A stretch of 64,000 bases of DNA from Manis javanica (taxonomy: Eukaryota; Chordata; Mammalia; Pholidota; Manidae), in the NCBI RefSeq assembly GCF_040802235.1, contig NC_133161.1, positions 146,559,121 to 146,623,120 on the forward strand, written 5' to 3'. A model generated the notes under the pieces. The model was not told the origin of the DNA, searched no databases, and saw nothing but the letters and a program-made list of their open reading frames with translations. Shown piece after piece: positions 35,160-47,589 of the stretch (its first letter is position 1; every line of letters begins with the position of its first letter). Position numbers and translations under genes: made by a program.

Positions 35160-35410
35160 GCATCCATATTTATCAGGGGCGAATCCCTGGGAGGCAGCCG
35201 GATGCTGAGAAAGCTGGGCGATCTGTGGGGCCAGCTGCTCGGTTCTCGGCCAGCTGCTGGAAGGAGGATATTCTGGGGTGTCAGCTCAGACAGCAGCTCT
35301 GCTTCGTAATGTTTGCTGATTTCTGTGGTGTAAATGCTCCCACCATGGCCGATTTAAGCTACCAGCATGAAGTCATTGGGCTCACAAAACTCCTGAAATT
35401 TCACAAACAG
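35160..35410. promoter_or_regulatory. Candidate conserved element with E-boxes
   Basis: CCATATTTATCAGGGG at the left end, two CAGCTGCT E-boxes (35231-35238 and 35260-35267), and GTAATGTTTGCTGATTTC and CATGAAGTCATTGGGC further right. No repeat pattern. It ends where an antisense MIR begins. Confidence 0.3.
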
Positions 35411-35424
35411 TTTGACCCAACCCC

Positions 35425-35510
35425 CTTGGTATAAAGAAGAAACTGAGGCCCAGAGGAGGAGTGACCCCAGATCACACAGCAGGTTGAATAGAAGCTCAGC
35501 TGGGCCGTGT
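35425..35510 (-). repeat. MIR SINE fragment
   Basis: GAAACTGAGGCCCAGAGGAG, CAGATCACACAGCAGGTTG and ATAGAAGCTCAGC, in reverse MIR order. Confidence 0.65.
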
Positions 35511-35654
35511 TGCCAGACTGTTGGACCGCATCTGTCTTCCTGGTGTCACCTGATAATGGATCCTCCGTGACAGTGGGGCAGGGAGATGCGGGGTGGCCTG
35601 GCCACCCAGAGGATAGTGGGGGACGTTCTGTTGCCCGGCCTGTGCAGGTGATGA

Positions 35655-35880
35655 CACCCAACATCAGAGAGCAGCTGGTAGTTTGCCAAATGCCTTCTTA
35701 CCTGTTGCCTAAATTCATTTTCCACAGCAACCCAGAGGGGCATATATTGTTACTACATTTTATAGATGAGGAAACTGAGGCCCAGAGTGATTATGTGATT
35801 TCTAGATCATGTGATCATTCAGTGGCTATGTGTTTACCCAAAACCAGGTCTTCTGAGACCAGTCCTGGTTTCCCCCATGC
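35655..35880 (-). repeat. MIR-derived copy, left partner of a local duplication
   Basis: TATAGATGAGGAAACTGAGG is MIR. The following stretch (TGATTTCTAGATCATGTGATC through GGTCTTCTGAGACCAGTCC) departs from MIR but is shared with 36810-36925. Confidence 0.6.
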
Positions 35881-36394
35881 CCAGTGTGCGGAGGCCACAT
35901 GCCTTCCCACCGGTGCCTGTCCAGTGACCCTCCACAGGCAGCAGGCTGAGAGTCAGGCTCAGGTGGGAGTTCCTGTGCCTTCCACTCTGAGCTCAGCTCA
36001 GCACAGCAGGTCCCTAGCAAATGCCTGCTGCAGGGTGAGCTGATATTGGTTCAAGGGGCTAACCTTGGTGCTTGGGTGCTAGCATTCCCATCCCACCTTT
36101 TTCCTTCTCATCCAGGACTGGGACCCTCAGCTTGCTTTATCTCAGGCCTTCCCAGGGCCATCTGCACCCCCCTGCCTCACCTCTCCACTTCCACAGTCTC
36201 CCAGGCCTTTCTTCCAGGCCTTACCTGAGACAGATGAGGAAGATGCTCCATGTGCGGGATTGTGGGTTTACTGTGTTTTCCTTCCTGGAACACGTTCTGG
36301 TCCTAATCTAGGGCAGATACTGAGGGAAGTCTCAGCCCCAGCCCCGGCTGCATCTCTCTCGCCAGGCCTAGCATGTTTAAGGGGACTGGAGCTT

Positions 36395-36430
36395 GTTTAG
36401 GAGAAGGACAGACAGACAGACCGACGAACA
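36395..36430. repeat. Short CAGA microsatellite
   Basis: GGACAGACAGACAGACCGAC, about four units followed by decay. Confidence 0.8.
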
Positions 36431-36489
36431 GAGGGAGAAAAGAAAGACACTGAGGAAGGGATACATGAAGATAACATGTGCTAGAAAAC

Positions 36490-36690
36490 TATAAAAAGCA
36501 GATAACCAAACTGATATGGGCCAGGCATTATGCTGAGTCCTTAGAATAAACCTCTGAGGTAAATGCTTTTTGGTCGTTTTTCTGAGAATTGAGGAAACCC
36601 AGGCTCAGAGAGGTTAAGTACTCTGCCCAAGGTCAACACAGCCAGTGAAATATGATTTGAACCCATTATCTCTGTTCTCACCTATCACAC
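36490..36690 (-). repeat. MIR SINE
   Basis: GGCCAGGCATTATGCTGAG, GAGGAAACCCAGGCTCAGAG, AGGTTAAGTACTCTGCCCAA and GGTCAACACAGCCAGTG give clear reverse MIR order. Confidence 0.75.
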
Positions 36691-36799
36691 CAGCAGGCAT
36701 CCTGGTTAAGGAGAAGGAGGCCAGAGTGAGTGAGACAAGGAGGATGGAGAAGGGAAAGAGGGAGAAAGGGATGGAGAGATCATGAGAGAGTGAGTGACA

Positions 36800-36930
36800 G
36801 TGAGACAGATGAGAAAACTGAGGCTTGGAGTGAGGGTATGATTTCTAGGCCACGTGACCATTTGGTGGCACTGCATTCACCCAAACCTAGGTCTCTGAGA
36901 CCAGTCCCCGTTCAATCCCAGTTCTCTTGT
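36800..36930 (-). repeat. MIR-derived copy, right partner of a local duplication
   Basis: GATGAGAAAACTGAGGCTTG, TGATTTCTAGGCCACGTGACC, CACCCAAACCTAGGTC and TCTGAGACCAGTCC parallel 35760-35875 beyond the MIR consensus. Confidence 0.55.
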
Positions 36931-36954
36931 ACACCTGTGGGGGCAGCCTGGGTG

Positions 36955-37125
36955 CCACACTGGAAAGGCAGTGCTATGTACCAAGGAAAAAGAGCACCTG
37001 GAGCCAGCTATGCCAGCTGTGGCCTTGGACAAATCCCCTCACCTCTTTGGGCCTTGGGTTCTTCATCTGCAAAAGAAAATAATAATTCTGCCCTGTCTGC
37101 ATCTCAGGGTGGTCCTAACAGTAAT
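36955..37125 (+). repeat. MIR SINE, 3' end abutting the L1 insertion
   Basis: CTGGAGCCAGCTATGCC, GCTGTGGCCTTGGACAAATC and CTTCATCTGCAAAAGAAAAT follow sense MIR order, ending at the start of the L1 below. Confidence 0.65.
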
Positions 37126-38344
37126 AAAAAATAGTGGATACAGAGAAGATCCTGGGAAGATGGCAGACTACCAAGCACCAGGAATCTCTCTCTCCACCTA
37201 GAAAACCATTGCATTGGCAGAATATGTGTGATGTAACTATTTTGGAGTTCTGTTGTCTCCTGAAGGCTTGCAACTTCCAAGAGAAGTTGGAAGGTAAATG
37301 ATGGTTAATTTGGGTCAATTCCAGCTCTTAGCACAATAGCAGTTACCTATCTCCTACCCTTCAGACCCCTGTCAGGCAGATGGGACATGATTCTGGAGCA
37401 GATTGCACCTAGCTTGCTGGAGCTTGGGTGGGCAAAAAGGACCTTGTCCTCAAAATGTTAGGGATCTCTGCTCTCACTGCTGATTGCTGCTTCTGGTCAT
37501 GGAGATGCAGACAAAGAGGCAGCAGCTGCTGTTGCACCTCAACCCATTGTTACAGGCCCCATTCCCACTGGCTAGAGTCACTTCCAGGGGGCTTAAAGGA
37601 CTGGCACCATTTCCACCCTCTTTCATTTTTTCTCTTTTTCCAATTTTGGGAAACAGGACCAGGACATTCAAAAACAACTTTATATACACAGAACATTAGA
37701 AAGTGGCCATATGACACCAGGGAAAGACTCAGAAAAGATCTTTAAGAAAACTAAGTTTACATGTGAGGCTGATCCTCAGCACAGAGATAGCCTACAACAA
37801 CTAAAACAAACAAACAAACCAAAATAATAAACAAAAAGCCCCTGTAAACTCTGGGGAAGGAGGAGAATCTGATTTCCAGAGTTTCCACATTATTAGTTCC
37901 AAATGTCCAGTATTTAACCAAAAACACAAGACATACAAAAAAAAAAAAAGGAAGTATGGCCCATTCAAAAGGACGAATAAATCAACAGAAACTGTCCCTG
38001 AAAAATACTTGATGGCAGGTATACTCAACAAATACTTTCCAGTAACTGTCTTAAAGATGCTCAGAGACCTAAAGGAAATGTGAAGCAAGTCAAGAACAAG
38101 ATGTATGAACAAAATGTAAATAACAAAAAATAGGTAGAAAAACTAAAAAGAAACCAGAAGGAAATTATGGAGCTGAAAAGTTCAATAACTGAAATGAAAA
38201 ATTCATTAAAGGAAACCAAGGGTACATTTAAGCAGGAAGAAGAAAGAATCAGTGAACTTGAAAATTGGACAATGGAAATTAGTGTGAGAAACAGAAAAGT
38301 ATTGAAGAAAAATGAACAGAATCTAAGTTCACAGATCTAAGAAT

Positions 38345-38515
38345 CCTAGAATAACAATATACACATTCTTCTCAAGTACACATGGGATATTTTCCACAAG
38401 GGTGATATATTAGGTCACAAATTAAGTCTCAGTATATTTTAAAAGGTAGATATACAAGATTATCTTCTCTGACCACAGTAAGATGAAGTTAGAAATCAGT
38501 AACAGAAGGAAAACT
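38345..38515 (+). repeat. Ectopic endonuclease-segment copy inside ORF1
   Basis: 171 bases identical to 40315-40488 apart from a 3-base TCA indel. The segment encodes the FFSS...GH-type part of the L1 endonuclease but here sits within ORF1 sequence. ORF1 order resumes on both sides without obvious loss. A shared CTA lies at the two junctions. Confidence 0.9.
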
Positions 38516-40005
38516 ATGGAACATCAGTACACATTAGGCAGGAGGGGTCCCAGAAGGAGAAGAGAGTGAGAAATGGGCAGAGAGAATATTTGGAGAAATG
38601 ATGAATGGAAACTTCCTAAATTTGATAAAAGGCATGAATATAAACATCTAAGAAGATCAACAAACTCTAAGATGAACTCAAAGGCACATTATTATCCAAC
38701 TTTCAAAAGGCAAAGAGAAACTTGAAAGTGGCGAAAAAGAAGCAAATCATCACATACAAAGGATCCTCAATAAGATTATAAGCAGATTTCTTGTCAGAAA
38801 CTGGAGGCCAGAAGGCAGTGGGCTGGTATATTCAAAGTGCTAAAGGGAAAAAAAAACCTGTCAACCAAGAAATCTATATCCAGCAAAACTCTCCTTCAAA
38901 AATGAGGGAGAAATAAAGTTGAACAAAATTTTGTTCATTCCCAGATGGACAAAAGCTGAGGGAGTTCATGAACACTGGGCCCACCCTGCAAGACATGTTC
39001 AAGGGAGTCCTGCAAAGTGAAATAAAAGGACAGTACATAGTAGCTCAAAGCCATTTGGAGAAATATAGCTCTCAACAAATGTAAATACATGAGCAGTTGT
39101 AAGAGCTAGTATTATTATAATGATGGTTTGTAACCACTTTTTATTTTCTACATGACTTAAGAGAACAATGTATTTAAAATATTTATGTTTTTGGGTGCAT
39201 AATGTATAAAGATGTAATTTAGGACATCAACAACTGAATGGGGCAGGGACAGAAGTGTAAGGGAGCAGAAGTTGTGTATATTATTGAAGTTAAGCTAGTA
39301 TAAAATCAAATTAGAGTGTGATAACTTTAGGATATTAAATGTAATTCCCAGGATAGTCACAAAGATAATAGCTATAGAATATACACAGAAGTAAACAAGA
39401 AAGGAATTTAAGCATTTCACTACCAAAAAAATCAAGCAAGCACAAAAGAAGACAGTAATACAGGAAATGAGGAACAAAAAAGCTCTAGAACCTCTAGAAA
39501 AGGAATAGTTAAATGAGAGTAGTAAGTCTCTCTATATCAGTAACTACTTTAACTGTAAATGGATTAAACTCACCAACCAAAAGAGAGAGATTTACAGAAT
39601 GGATTAAAAACACATGCTCCAACTATATGTTGCCTACTGAAAACTTATTTTATATCAAAGACACAAATAGGTTGAAAGAAAAATGTTGGAAAAAGATATT
39701 CCAAGCAAATACTAACCAAAAGAGAACAGGGGTAGCTATACTATTATCAGACAAAATACACTTTGAATCAACAAAGGGTATAAGAGACAAAGAAGGACAT
39801 TATATGTTAATAAAAGTTTCACTATAGCAAGAAGATATAACAGTTATAAATACTTATTTATCTAATGACAGACCATCAAAATACATGAAACTGACAGAAC
39901 TGAAGAGAGAAATAGTTTTACAATAATAGTTGGAGACTTTAATATCCCTTTCACAATAATGGATAGAACAACCATACAGAAGATACGTAAGGGAACAGAG
40001 GATTT

Positions 40006-40246
40006 TTTTAATGTCTAAGACCTTTACACTGAAAAATATAAAACACTGCTGAATAATGTTGCTAAACAAATGGAGAGATTATAGTATGTTCACGGATCAA
40101 ATGATTCAATGATGTTAAGATACCAGTTATTTCCAAATTGACCTATAGATTCAGTGCAGTCCCAATCAAAGTTCTGGCATCTTTTTTTCCCAAAAAATTG
40201 ACAGGCTGACTTTGAAGTTCATATAGAATATAAAGGACCAAATACA
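40006..40246 (+). mobile_element. Inserted late-ORF2 L1 fragment
   Basis: This stretch reads as the ORF2 segment downstream of the RT catalytic core (GACCTTTACACTGAAAAATA through AGATTCAGTGCAGTCCC). It is embedded in the endonuclease region and flanked by AAGGGAACAGAGGATTT (39989-40005) and AAGGGAAACAGAGGATTT (40247-40264). It is not a copy of the resident late-ORF2 sequence at about 42055-42250, which differs at many sites. Confidence 0.7.
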
Positions 40247-40314
40247 AAGGGAAACAGAGGATTTAAACAACACAATGAACCAAGCTCTAACATTAATATA
40301 CATATATACTCTAC

Positions 40315-40488
40315 CCTAGAATAACAATATACACATTCTTCTCAAGTACACATGGGATATTTTCCACAAGGGTGATATATTAGGTCACAAATTAAGTCTC
40401 AGTATATTTTAAAAGGTAGATATCATACAAGATTATCTTCTCTGACCACAGTAAGATGAAGTTAGAAATCAGTAACAGAAGGAAAACT
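40315..40488 (+). repeat. Resident endonuclease segment (duplicate source)
   Basis: In its normal ORF2 context on both sides, so it is the likely donor of the 38345 copy. Confidence 0.85.
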
Positions 40489-43400
40489 GGAAAATCCACA
40501 AAATTGTGGAAATTAAATAACAAGGTTTTAAACTAATGAATTGAAGAATAAATCATGAGGGAAATTAGAAAATACTTAGAGATGAAAGAAAACAAAAATG
40601 CAACATGCCAGAACTCATAGGACACAACAGAAACAGTGCTAACAGGGAAATTTATAACCATAGATGTTTACATTAACAAGAATCTCAAATCAACAACTTA
40701 ATTTTATGACTTAGGAAACCAGAAAAAGAAGAAGAAACTAAGCCCAAAGGTCAGAAGGAAAGAAATCATAAATACTAGAGCAGAGACAAATGAAATAGAG
40801 GAGAAAATCTATAGAGAAAAACCAATGAAACCAGAAATTGGTTCTTTGAAAAAAAGATCAACCAAATTGACAAATGTTTAGCAAGATGGACTAAGAAAAA
40901 GGAAGACTCAAATTACTAAAATTAGGAATGAGAGTGGGGCCATTACTACTGATTCCACAGAAATAAAAGGTATTATCAGTACTATGAACAATTGTACCCC
41001 AACATTGGATAACCTAGATGAAATGGGTAAATCCCCAATAGTACAAAACCTACCAGGACTAGATCCCAAAGAAACAGAAAATCTAAGTACACCTAATAAG
41101 GAGACTGAATACCACTAGTAGGGAGATTGAAGCAGTAATAAAAAAATCTCCTGACAAAGAAAGCTCTGGACCTGACGGCTTCACTGGTGACTTATAACAA
41201 ACATTTAAAGAAGAACTCATACCAATATTTTTCAAACTTTTCTAAAAGAAAATGAAGGATTTATTTAGAAAAAAATAGAAAAAATTCTTAACTCGTTCTA
41301 TGAGCTCAGCATTACCTAGACACCAAAACCAGAGACATTATCAATAATCTACAGACTAACAAACTTTATGAACATTAATGTAAAAATCCTCAACAAAATA
41401 AGCAAACTGAATTTAGCAGCATATTAAAAGGATTATACATAATGACTAAATGGGATTTATTCCTGGAATGCAAGGATGGTTCAACATACAAAAATCAATC
41501 AGTGTACTACACTGCATTAATAGAATGAAGGAAAAAAACCCACATAATTATTTCAATTGATGCAAAAAAGGCATTTAATGAAATTCAACACCCTTCCATG
41601 ATAAAAATATTAAAAGGAAGGGAAATAGAAGGAAACTACCTCAACATAATAAAAGCCATCTATGAAAAATCCACAGCAAATATACTCAGTGGAGAAAGGC
41701 TAAAACTTTTCCTCTAAGATCAGGAACAAGGCAAGAATTCATGCTTTCAGTACTGCTATTCCACATAGTGTTGGAGATTCTAGCCAGAGAATTATGCAAG
41801 AAAAAATCATCCAAATGGGAAAAGAAGTAAAATTATGTCTGTAATTTTATTATTTTTTTTGTAGAAAACCCTGAAAATACCACAGAAAGGTAGTACAGCT
41901 AATGACTTTAGCAAAGTAGCAGGATACAAAGTCAATATGCAAACATCAGTTGCATTTCTATTCACTAACAATGAACAATCTAAAAAGGAAATTACACAAA
42001 CAATTCCATTTAGAACAGTATCAAAATGAATAAAATGCTTAGGAATTAACCAAGGAGGTGAGAGACTTGTACAGTGAAAACAACAAAATATTGCTGAAAG
42101 AAATTGAAGATGTAGATATATAGAAATACATAGTGATCTACAGATTCAGTGTGATCTCTATCAAAATCCCAGTGAATTGTTTTTTGCAGAAGTAGAAAAA
42201 AACATACTGAAATTCATATGCATTCTCAAGGGACCCTGAATCGTCAAAACAATTTTGACAAAGAACATAACTAGAGGACTCACACTCCCTGATTAAAAAA
42301 TTTATTACAAAACTGCAGTGTATGTTATACTATCAAAATAGTGTGGTGTGGGCATAAAGCCAGACCAGTGGAATAGAATAGAGAGCCTAAAAATAAACCC
42401 TCAATCATATGGCCAAATGATTTTTGACAAGGGTGCCAAGACCAGTCATGGGGAAAAGAGAGTTTTTTCAGCAAATGCAGCTGGGAAAACCGTATATCCA
42501 TATGCAAAAGCACGATGTTGAACCCTTACAAAATACCATATACACAACAAATTAACTCAAAATGGATTGAAGACCTAACTTTAAGATCTACGATAATAAA
42601 ACTCTTAGAAGAAAACATAGGACAAAAGCTTCATGACATTGGATTTGGCAGTGATTTCTTGGATATGACATCAAAGGCACAGATAACAAAAAATAGATAA
42701 TTGGACTTCATGAAAATTAGAAAATTTTGTTCATTAAAAGATGTTATCAAAAGAGTAAAAAGGCAAACCAGAGAATGGGAGAAAATATTTGTGGATCATG
42801 TATCTTGTATGGGATTAATATCTAGAATATGTAGAGAACTCCCAAGACTCAACAACAACAAAAAAGCAAATGACTTCAAAATGGACAAAAGTCTTTAATT
42901 AGATATTCCTCCAAAGAAGATATATTAATGGCCAATAATCCCACAAAAAATGCTCAATGTCACTAGGAGCCCTGGTGTACTGTTAGTGGGAATGTAAAAT
43001 GGTATAGCCACTGACTGGAAAACAGTGCAACATTTCCTCAAAAAATTAAATATAGAATTACCATATGATCTTGCAATTCCACTTGTGGGTATACACCTAA
43101 AAGAATTGAAAACAGTCTGGAAGAGATTTGTACACCCATGTTCATAGCAGCATTATTCACATAGCTAAAACACAGAAGCAACCCACGTGTCCATCAACAG
43201 ATGAATGGGTAAGAAAAATGTTGTATATATGCACAGTGGAATATTATTCAGCTTTTAAAGGGAAGGAAGTTCTGCAGTATGCTACAACATGGATGAACTT
43301 TAAGGACATTATGCTGAGTGAAATAAGTCCGTCAGAAAAAGGCAATTACTGCATGACTGCACTTAACATGTGGTACTTAGAGGAGTCGAAACAGTAGAGA

Positions 43401-43629
43401 CCGTGGGCTGGTGGTTGCCAGGGGCAGGACAGAACTGGGAGTGGGGAGTTAGTGCCTAACTGGAATAGAGTGTCAGTTTTACATGAAAAAGAGTCAGAGA
43501 TGGATAGTGATGGTTGCACAAAATTATGAATATATTCAGTACTACTAAACTGTTCACTTAAAATGGTTAAGATAGTAAATTTTATGTATTTTTCTACGAT
43601 ACAAAAAATTGAAAAAAAGTGGATGTGAT

Positions 43630-43965
43630 TATACAATTGCTCATCCAATAAAATATACTGAGGATCCACCATCTGCTAGGCACTGGGATCAGAACAAGCA
43701 AGTCAGATTCAACCCCAGTTCCTACGGGGCTTCCAATGTAGAGGGTGATTCAGGCCATTGCAATAGAGGGGGTCAAGTGCCAAGTCCAGGGAGTGATGAG
43801 AGTCAAAGGTGGGGCACTGGACCCAGCTGAGGTGTCAGGGAAGGCTTCCTGGAGGAAGTGGCACTGAAACAGAGTCACTGTTTCAGTAAATAAGAGTTGG
43901 TTTTGCCAAGAATGGAGTGGGGAAGAGGGAAAGTGTTCCAGGAGAGAGTATGAGGGACTGAAAGT
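43630..43965 (-). repeat. L2 LINE 3' end
   Basis: CATCTGCTAGGCACTGGGAT, GTTCCTACGGGGCTTCCAAT, CAGGGAAGGCTTCCTGGAGG and GAAAGTGTTCCAGG follow the reverse L2 3' end in order. This is the best L2 in the window. Confidence 0.75.
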
Positions 43966-43999
43966 ATCTGGACTCAGCTGTGTAAAAAAGCCTTTCCTT

Positions 44000-45690
44000 T
44001 CATTTGCCTAAAACATGCATTGGTCAAATTTTAAAGGTGGCCTTGAGCTCTAGTATGTAGATGTTGTGTCCTAAGAACTCTTTGCCTCACCTGAGGGAGT
44101 AATGATTTTTCCTTATCTTTTCTTCTAGAATTTTACTGATTTAGCTCTACATTTATTTTAGGTCTATGATTCATTTCAAATTAACTTTTGTTTAAGGTGT
44201 AGGGCATGTGCTGAGGTCTTGCCTCCTTCTGTCCTTCCACCCTTCTCTCTCTGTCCCTCTGTCTCTTGATACCTAATTGTCCTGCACAATCCACTGAGTG
44301 ACTTTCCTTTCCCATTGCATTACCTTGGTACCTTTGTCAAAATCAATTGACCAGATGCTGGGTATATTCATGGACTTTTCTATTCCACCGCTCTCTTTGT
44401 GCATCCTTACCCCAGCACTACATTAATATGATTATTGTAGCTTTACAGTAAGTCTTGAAACTTAATGTTAAGTACTCCAACTTTTTTCCTCTCTGTTCTG
44501 GATCTTTTGCATTTTTTTAGAAAAGACTGTCAATTTCCAAAAAAAAAAAAAAGCATACTGGTCTTTTGATTAGGTGTGCATTGAATCTATAGATCATTTT
44601 GGGCAGAATTAACATCTTAATATTGAGTATTCTGATGGATTAACATGTTATGTATTTCTATTTATTTAGGCTTTATTTCTCTCAGCAGTGTTGCATAGTA
44701 ATCAGTGTATAGGCCTTACAGATATTTTGTTAATTTTTTTCCTGAAGGTTGTTTTTAGTGCATTATTTATTCAAAACCATTTTGCAGTTGTTTGTTCTTA
44801 GTATATAGAAATACAATTAAAAAGTGTATTGGCCTTGTGCCTTGTGTCTGTTAATCTCATATTGTTTCTAGTAGATTTTTCATAGATTCTTTTGAATTTT
44901 TCCACAGAAATTATCTTGCTGTGTGATTAAAACAGTTTGACCATTCATTTCAAATCTAAGTGCCTATTATTCCTTTTTATTGCCTTGCTGCACTGCCTCG
45001 ACTGCTGGGCTGATGTTGCGTGGAAGTGTTGAGATCTGACATCCTTGCTTGCTTCCTGATTTTAGTGGAACAATCCTTCTGTCTTTCATCACTAAGTGTG
45101 ATATTAGCTGTAGGATTTTTCAAATGCCCTTTATTGGGTTGAGGATGTTCTCTTTATTACTCATTTGCTGAGAGCTTCTTTTCTTTTATTCACAAATAGG
45201 TGTTAAATTTGTGTGCATATGTGTTAAATTTTGTCACATGATTTTTCTGCATCTATTGAAATGATCATGTATTACTTTCTTTAGTTTGTTAATGTGAATT
45301 ACATTAATAGGTCAATTAGTTTTTGTTTCAGGTATTTTTATGTCTTGTTATTAGGATTGTTATGTTTTCTGAGTAATTTACCTCTTTATCATTATGAAAT
45401 GTCCTTTATTCTGGTAATATTGCTTGTTCTGCAAACTACTTTAATATGAATAGAGCCGCTTCAACTTTCTTTTGAATAGTTGCTTGCATGATATATTTTT
45501 TCCATCCTTTTACTTTTAACCTAGCTGTGTCTTTATGTTTCAAGTGTTTGCTCTTGCTTTTTAATTCAGTGTGATGATATCCGTCTTTTAATTTGGGTAT
45601 AAGACCACTTATATTTAATGTAATTATCAGCATCGTTGGGTTTAATTCTGTCTTCTTGCTATTTGTCTTTTATGTCTGTTATTCCTACTT
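44000..45690 (-). mobile_element. Antisense old LINE-1 ORF2 fragment, internally deleted
   Basis: Read on the minus strand it runs from the endonuclease (45436-45633 encodes GWKKYIMQAT with the upstream RLKV motif) to RT and later ORF2 sequence near 44160-44620. Between about 45300 and 45340 the RT region joins endonuclease sequence directly, so a large internal part is missing. Heavy decay marks it as an old copy. Confidence 0.75.
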
Positions 45691-46439
45691 TTCTGTCGTC
45701 CTTTGGATTGAATTTTTAAATATAATTCACTTGATCTGCACTATTGAAAGCCAGTGCTTTTAATCACTATGCTACCTTCTCTCTCATGAAGACCCTTCCA
45801 GCAGAGCTCCAGGGATAGAGTGGGTTACCTGGGGGTATGTCTTTAAAAACAGGTCCTGCATCTTGAGATAAATAGCCACTTTCTGGACCCAAAAGCCTGG
45901 TACAACTTATAAAGCTCTTTAGCCTAGCTTCCTTTTTTCTGAGGCATTTTACTATCTCAGTTTCTGCGAGTCTTTAGGAAAACATAAGCTGTGCCATCAA
46001 TCAAAGTCAGAGGAAGATATCTGAAATTCCTAGAGCTCCCGGACCTTTCTGTCCGTTCTGAGGGACAAGCCTTTCCCAAGTGGTTGCCAGGGCAGCGGGA
46101 CCCAGCACGCTGAAGAGCCGCGCCCTCTTGAACAGCCGCTCCTTGCTAGAGAATTAACAGACAGTCATTACTTCTCCAGCCGCTGACATCCCTGGAAGCT
46201 GGCTAGGCCAGTGCAGTCTCATAATATCTCTGTATTTTTACATGCAATATCCACAACTGATATAAGAATTAGGAATGTCAAGGAATAGAAGGTGCAGTTT
46301 CATGTAGTGAACTATCTATTGTGGAGATATTCAAGTCACCGTGGGACATCTACTTAGCAGGGAATGTTGCAGTTTTCAAGGATGCATGGGACAGTGGGCT
46401 GCCCTGGTGGTTCCTAAATTTGCTTGAGCATGAGAATCA
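45691..46439. other. Single-copy DNA, no gene seen
   Basis: An island of normal GC content between L1-derived blocks, including GGGACCCAGCACGCTGAAGA near 46098. No gene recognised. Confidence 0.45.
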
Positions 46440-47589
46440 CCTAGGATTTTCATTTTCCTTAGTTTTTTTCTTTTGTCTTTTCTTGAAGGTAACATATACA
46501 CATAGTTTATAAAGTCAATACCAAAGGCTTATAGTGAAATAACAGTAGTTTCCTATCTCAGTCCTCTCTCCTCTCCCTACTTGGCATTCCTGAGGCATCA
46601 CCTTTGTTTTAACTATTTCCCCTAGTATATACACATGTCTATTACTCTAAATAATATGTAAATACTGATACAAAAAATATCTCTTGACTCATTGCTTTTA
46701 AATATCCAGTGACTTCTATTCATTATAGATAAGGATTTAGTTATCTTAACTTCCCAATATAGGTGTACTATAATTTAAAACATACCAACATTTAAAATTT
46801 ACACTGTTATACCTATGCAAATATTCATGACTGAATATTATACATATTATAGGTTAGAACTGAATATTAAAGTATACTTCATTTTCTTTTCATTTCTCCT
46901 GAAGTTAATAATTACCTACATTTTTAATTTGCTGAGTTTTATGTGTACTCACTGCTAACCTCTTCCTACACCTCCTAACAGCCTCTCAGTATGATTACAA
47001 GGCCAGTCTCTTCAGGAAATCTAGTGGTTCCATTAAAAAAAAACTTAGATATATCCCTTCTGAAGACCTCCATTTTCCTCCTTCTTGGGCTGGTCGCTCT
47101 CAAGGCTTGCTGCACCTCTGTCATCCTCGGTCTTCCCTTTGCTGCCATTCTTGGTTTCTCTTGATTCTTTCCTGGGTTGGATTCCTTGTTTCTAAATCTC
47201 AGGTCTTTTTTCTGTCTTGCTTTCCTTCCTTCTCTTGGTAAAGTACATTGATAGTATAGATGCAAAGGTATGGTGAGGACCCTCCTATCTCCTGATGCAT
47301 AGTGCTTCCGCCTCTAATTGCTTGCCTTCTGTGTGTTGCGAACGGTGATCTTCCTCTGATCTCTTTTCACCTTCTTCCAGGAGATATTCTTTGCTTCTGT
47401 CTACGCCTTCCCCTTTCTTGGCTTGCTCTCTTGTTTTGGTGGAAGACATGATCTGTAGCCTTATGAAAAAGGCTAGAAGAGAGATAAACTTTAAAAAATT
47501 TTGCAAAATTCAAAATTCTAATAATTCTGCTTCATACCAGATAGTTTGGGTGGGTATAGAATTCATGGTAGCCTTGAAGGTCATTCACC
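46440..47589 (-). mobile_element. HAL1-type LINE, 3' piece (antisense)
   Basis: The left part (46440-46970) looks like an antisense 3'UTR. From about 47000 the order is a CTTCTTGGGCTGGTC-type stretch, TTGATTCTTTCCTGGGTTGG, then GGGTGGGTATAGAATTCATG, matching the ORF1-derived end of a HAL1-like element in reverse. It is cut at about 47589 by an LTR element and resumes at 49661. Confidence 0.5.

Larger units (their letters stand above)
37126..43625 (+). mobile_element. Near-full-length old LINE-1 (L1M-type)
   Basis: The 5'UTR opens near 37153 with GAAGATGGCAGACTACCAAG. ORF1 sequence follows (about 37960-38990) with a coiled-coil-coding stretch and the GGAGAAGAGAGTGAGAAATG block, then the ORF1-ORF2 linker. 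ORF2 endonuclease starts near 39513 (open to 39827; TLTVNGLN present, QETHF motif lost). The RT motif remnant is at 41545-41600, the C-terminal domain at 43128-43397, and a 3'UTR ends at about 43618. Both ORFs are riddled with stops. AAAAAATAGTGGAT (37126-37139) and AAAAAAAGTGGAT near 43613-43625 may be a decayed target-site duplication. Two foreign segments interrupt it (38345-38515 and about 40006-40246). Confidence 0.85.
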
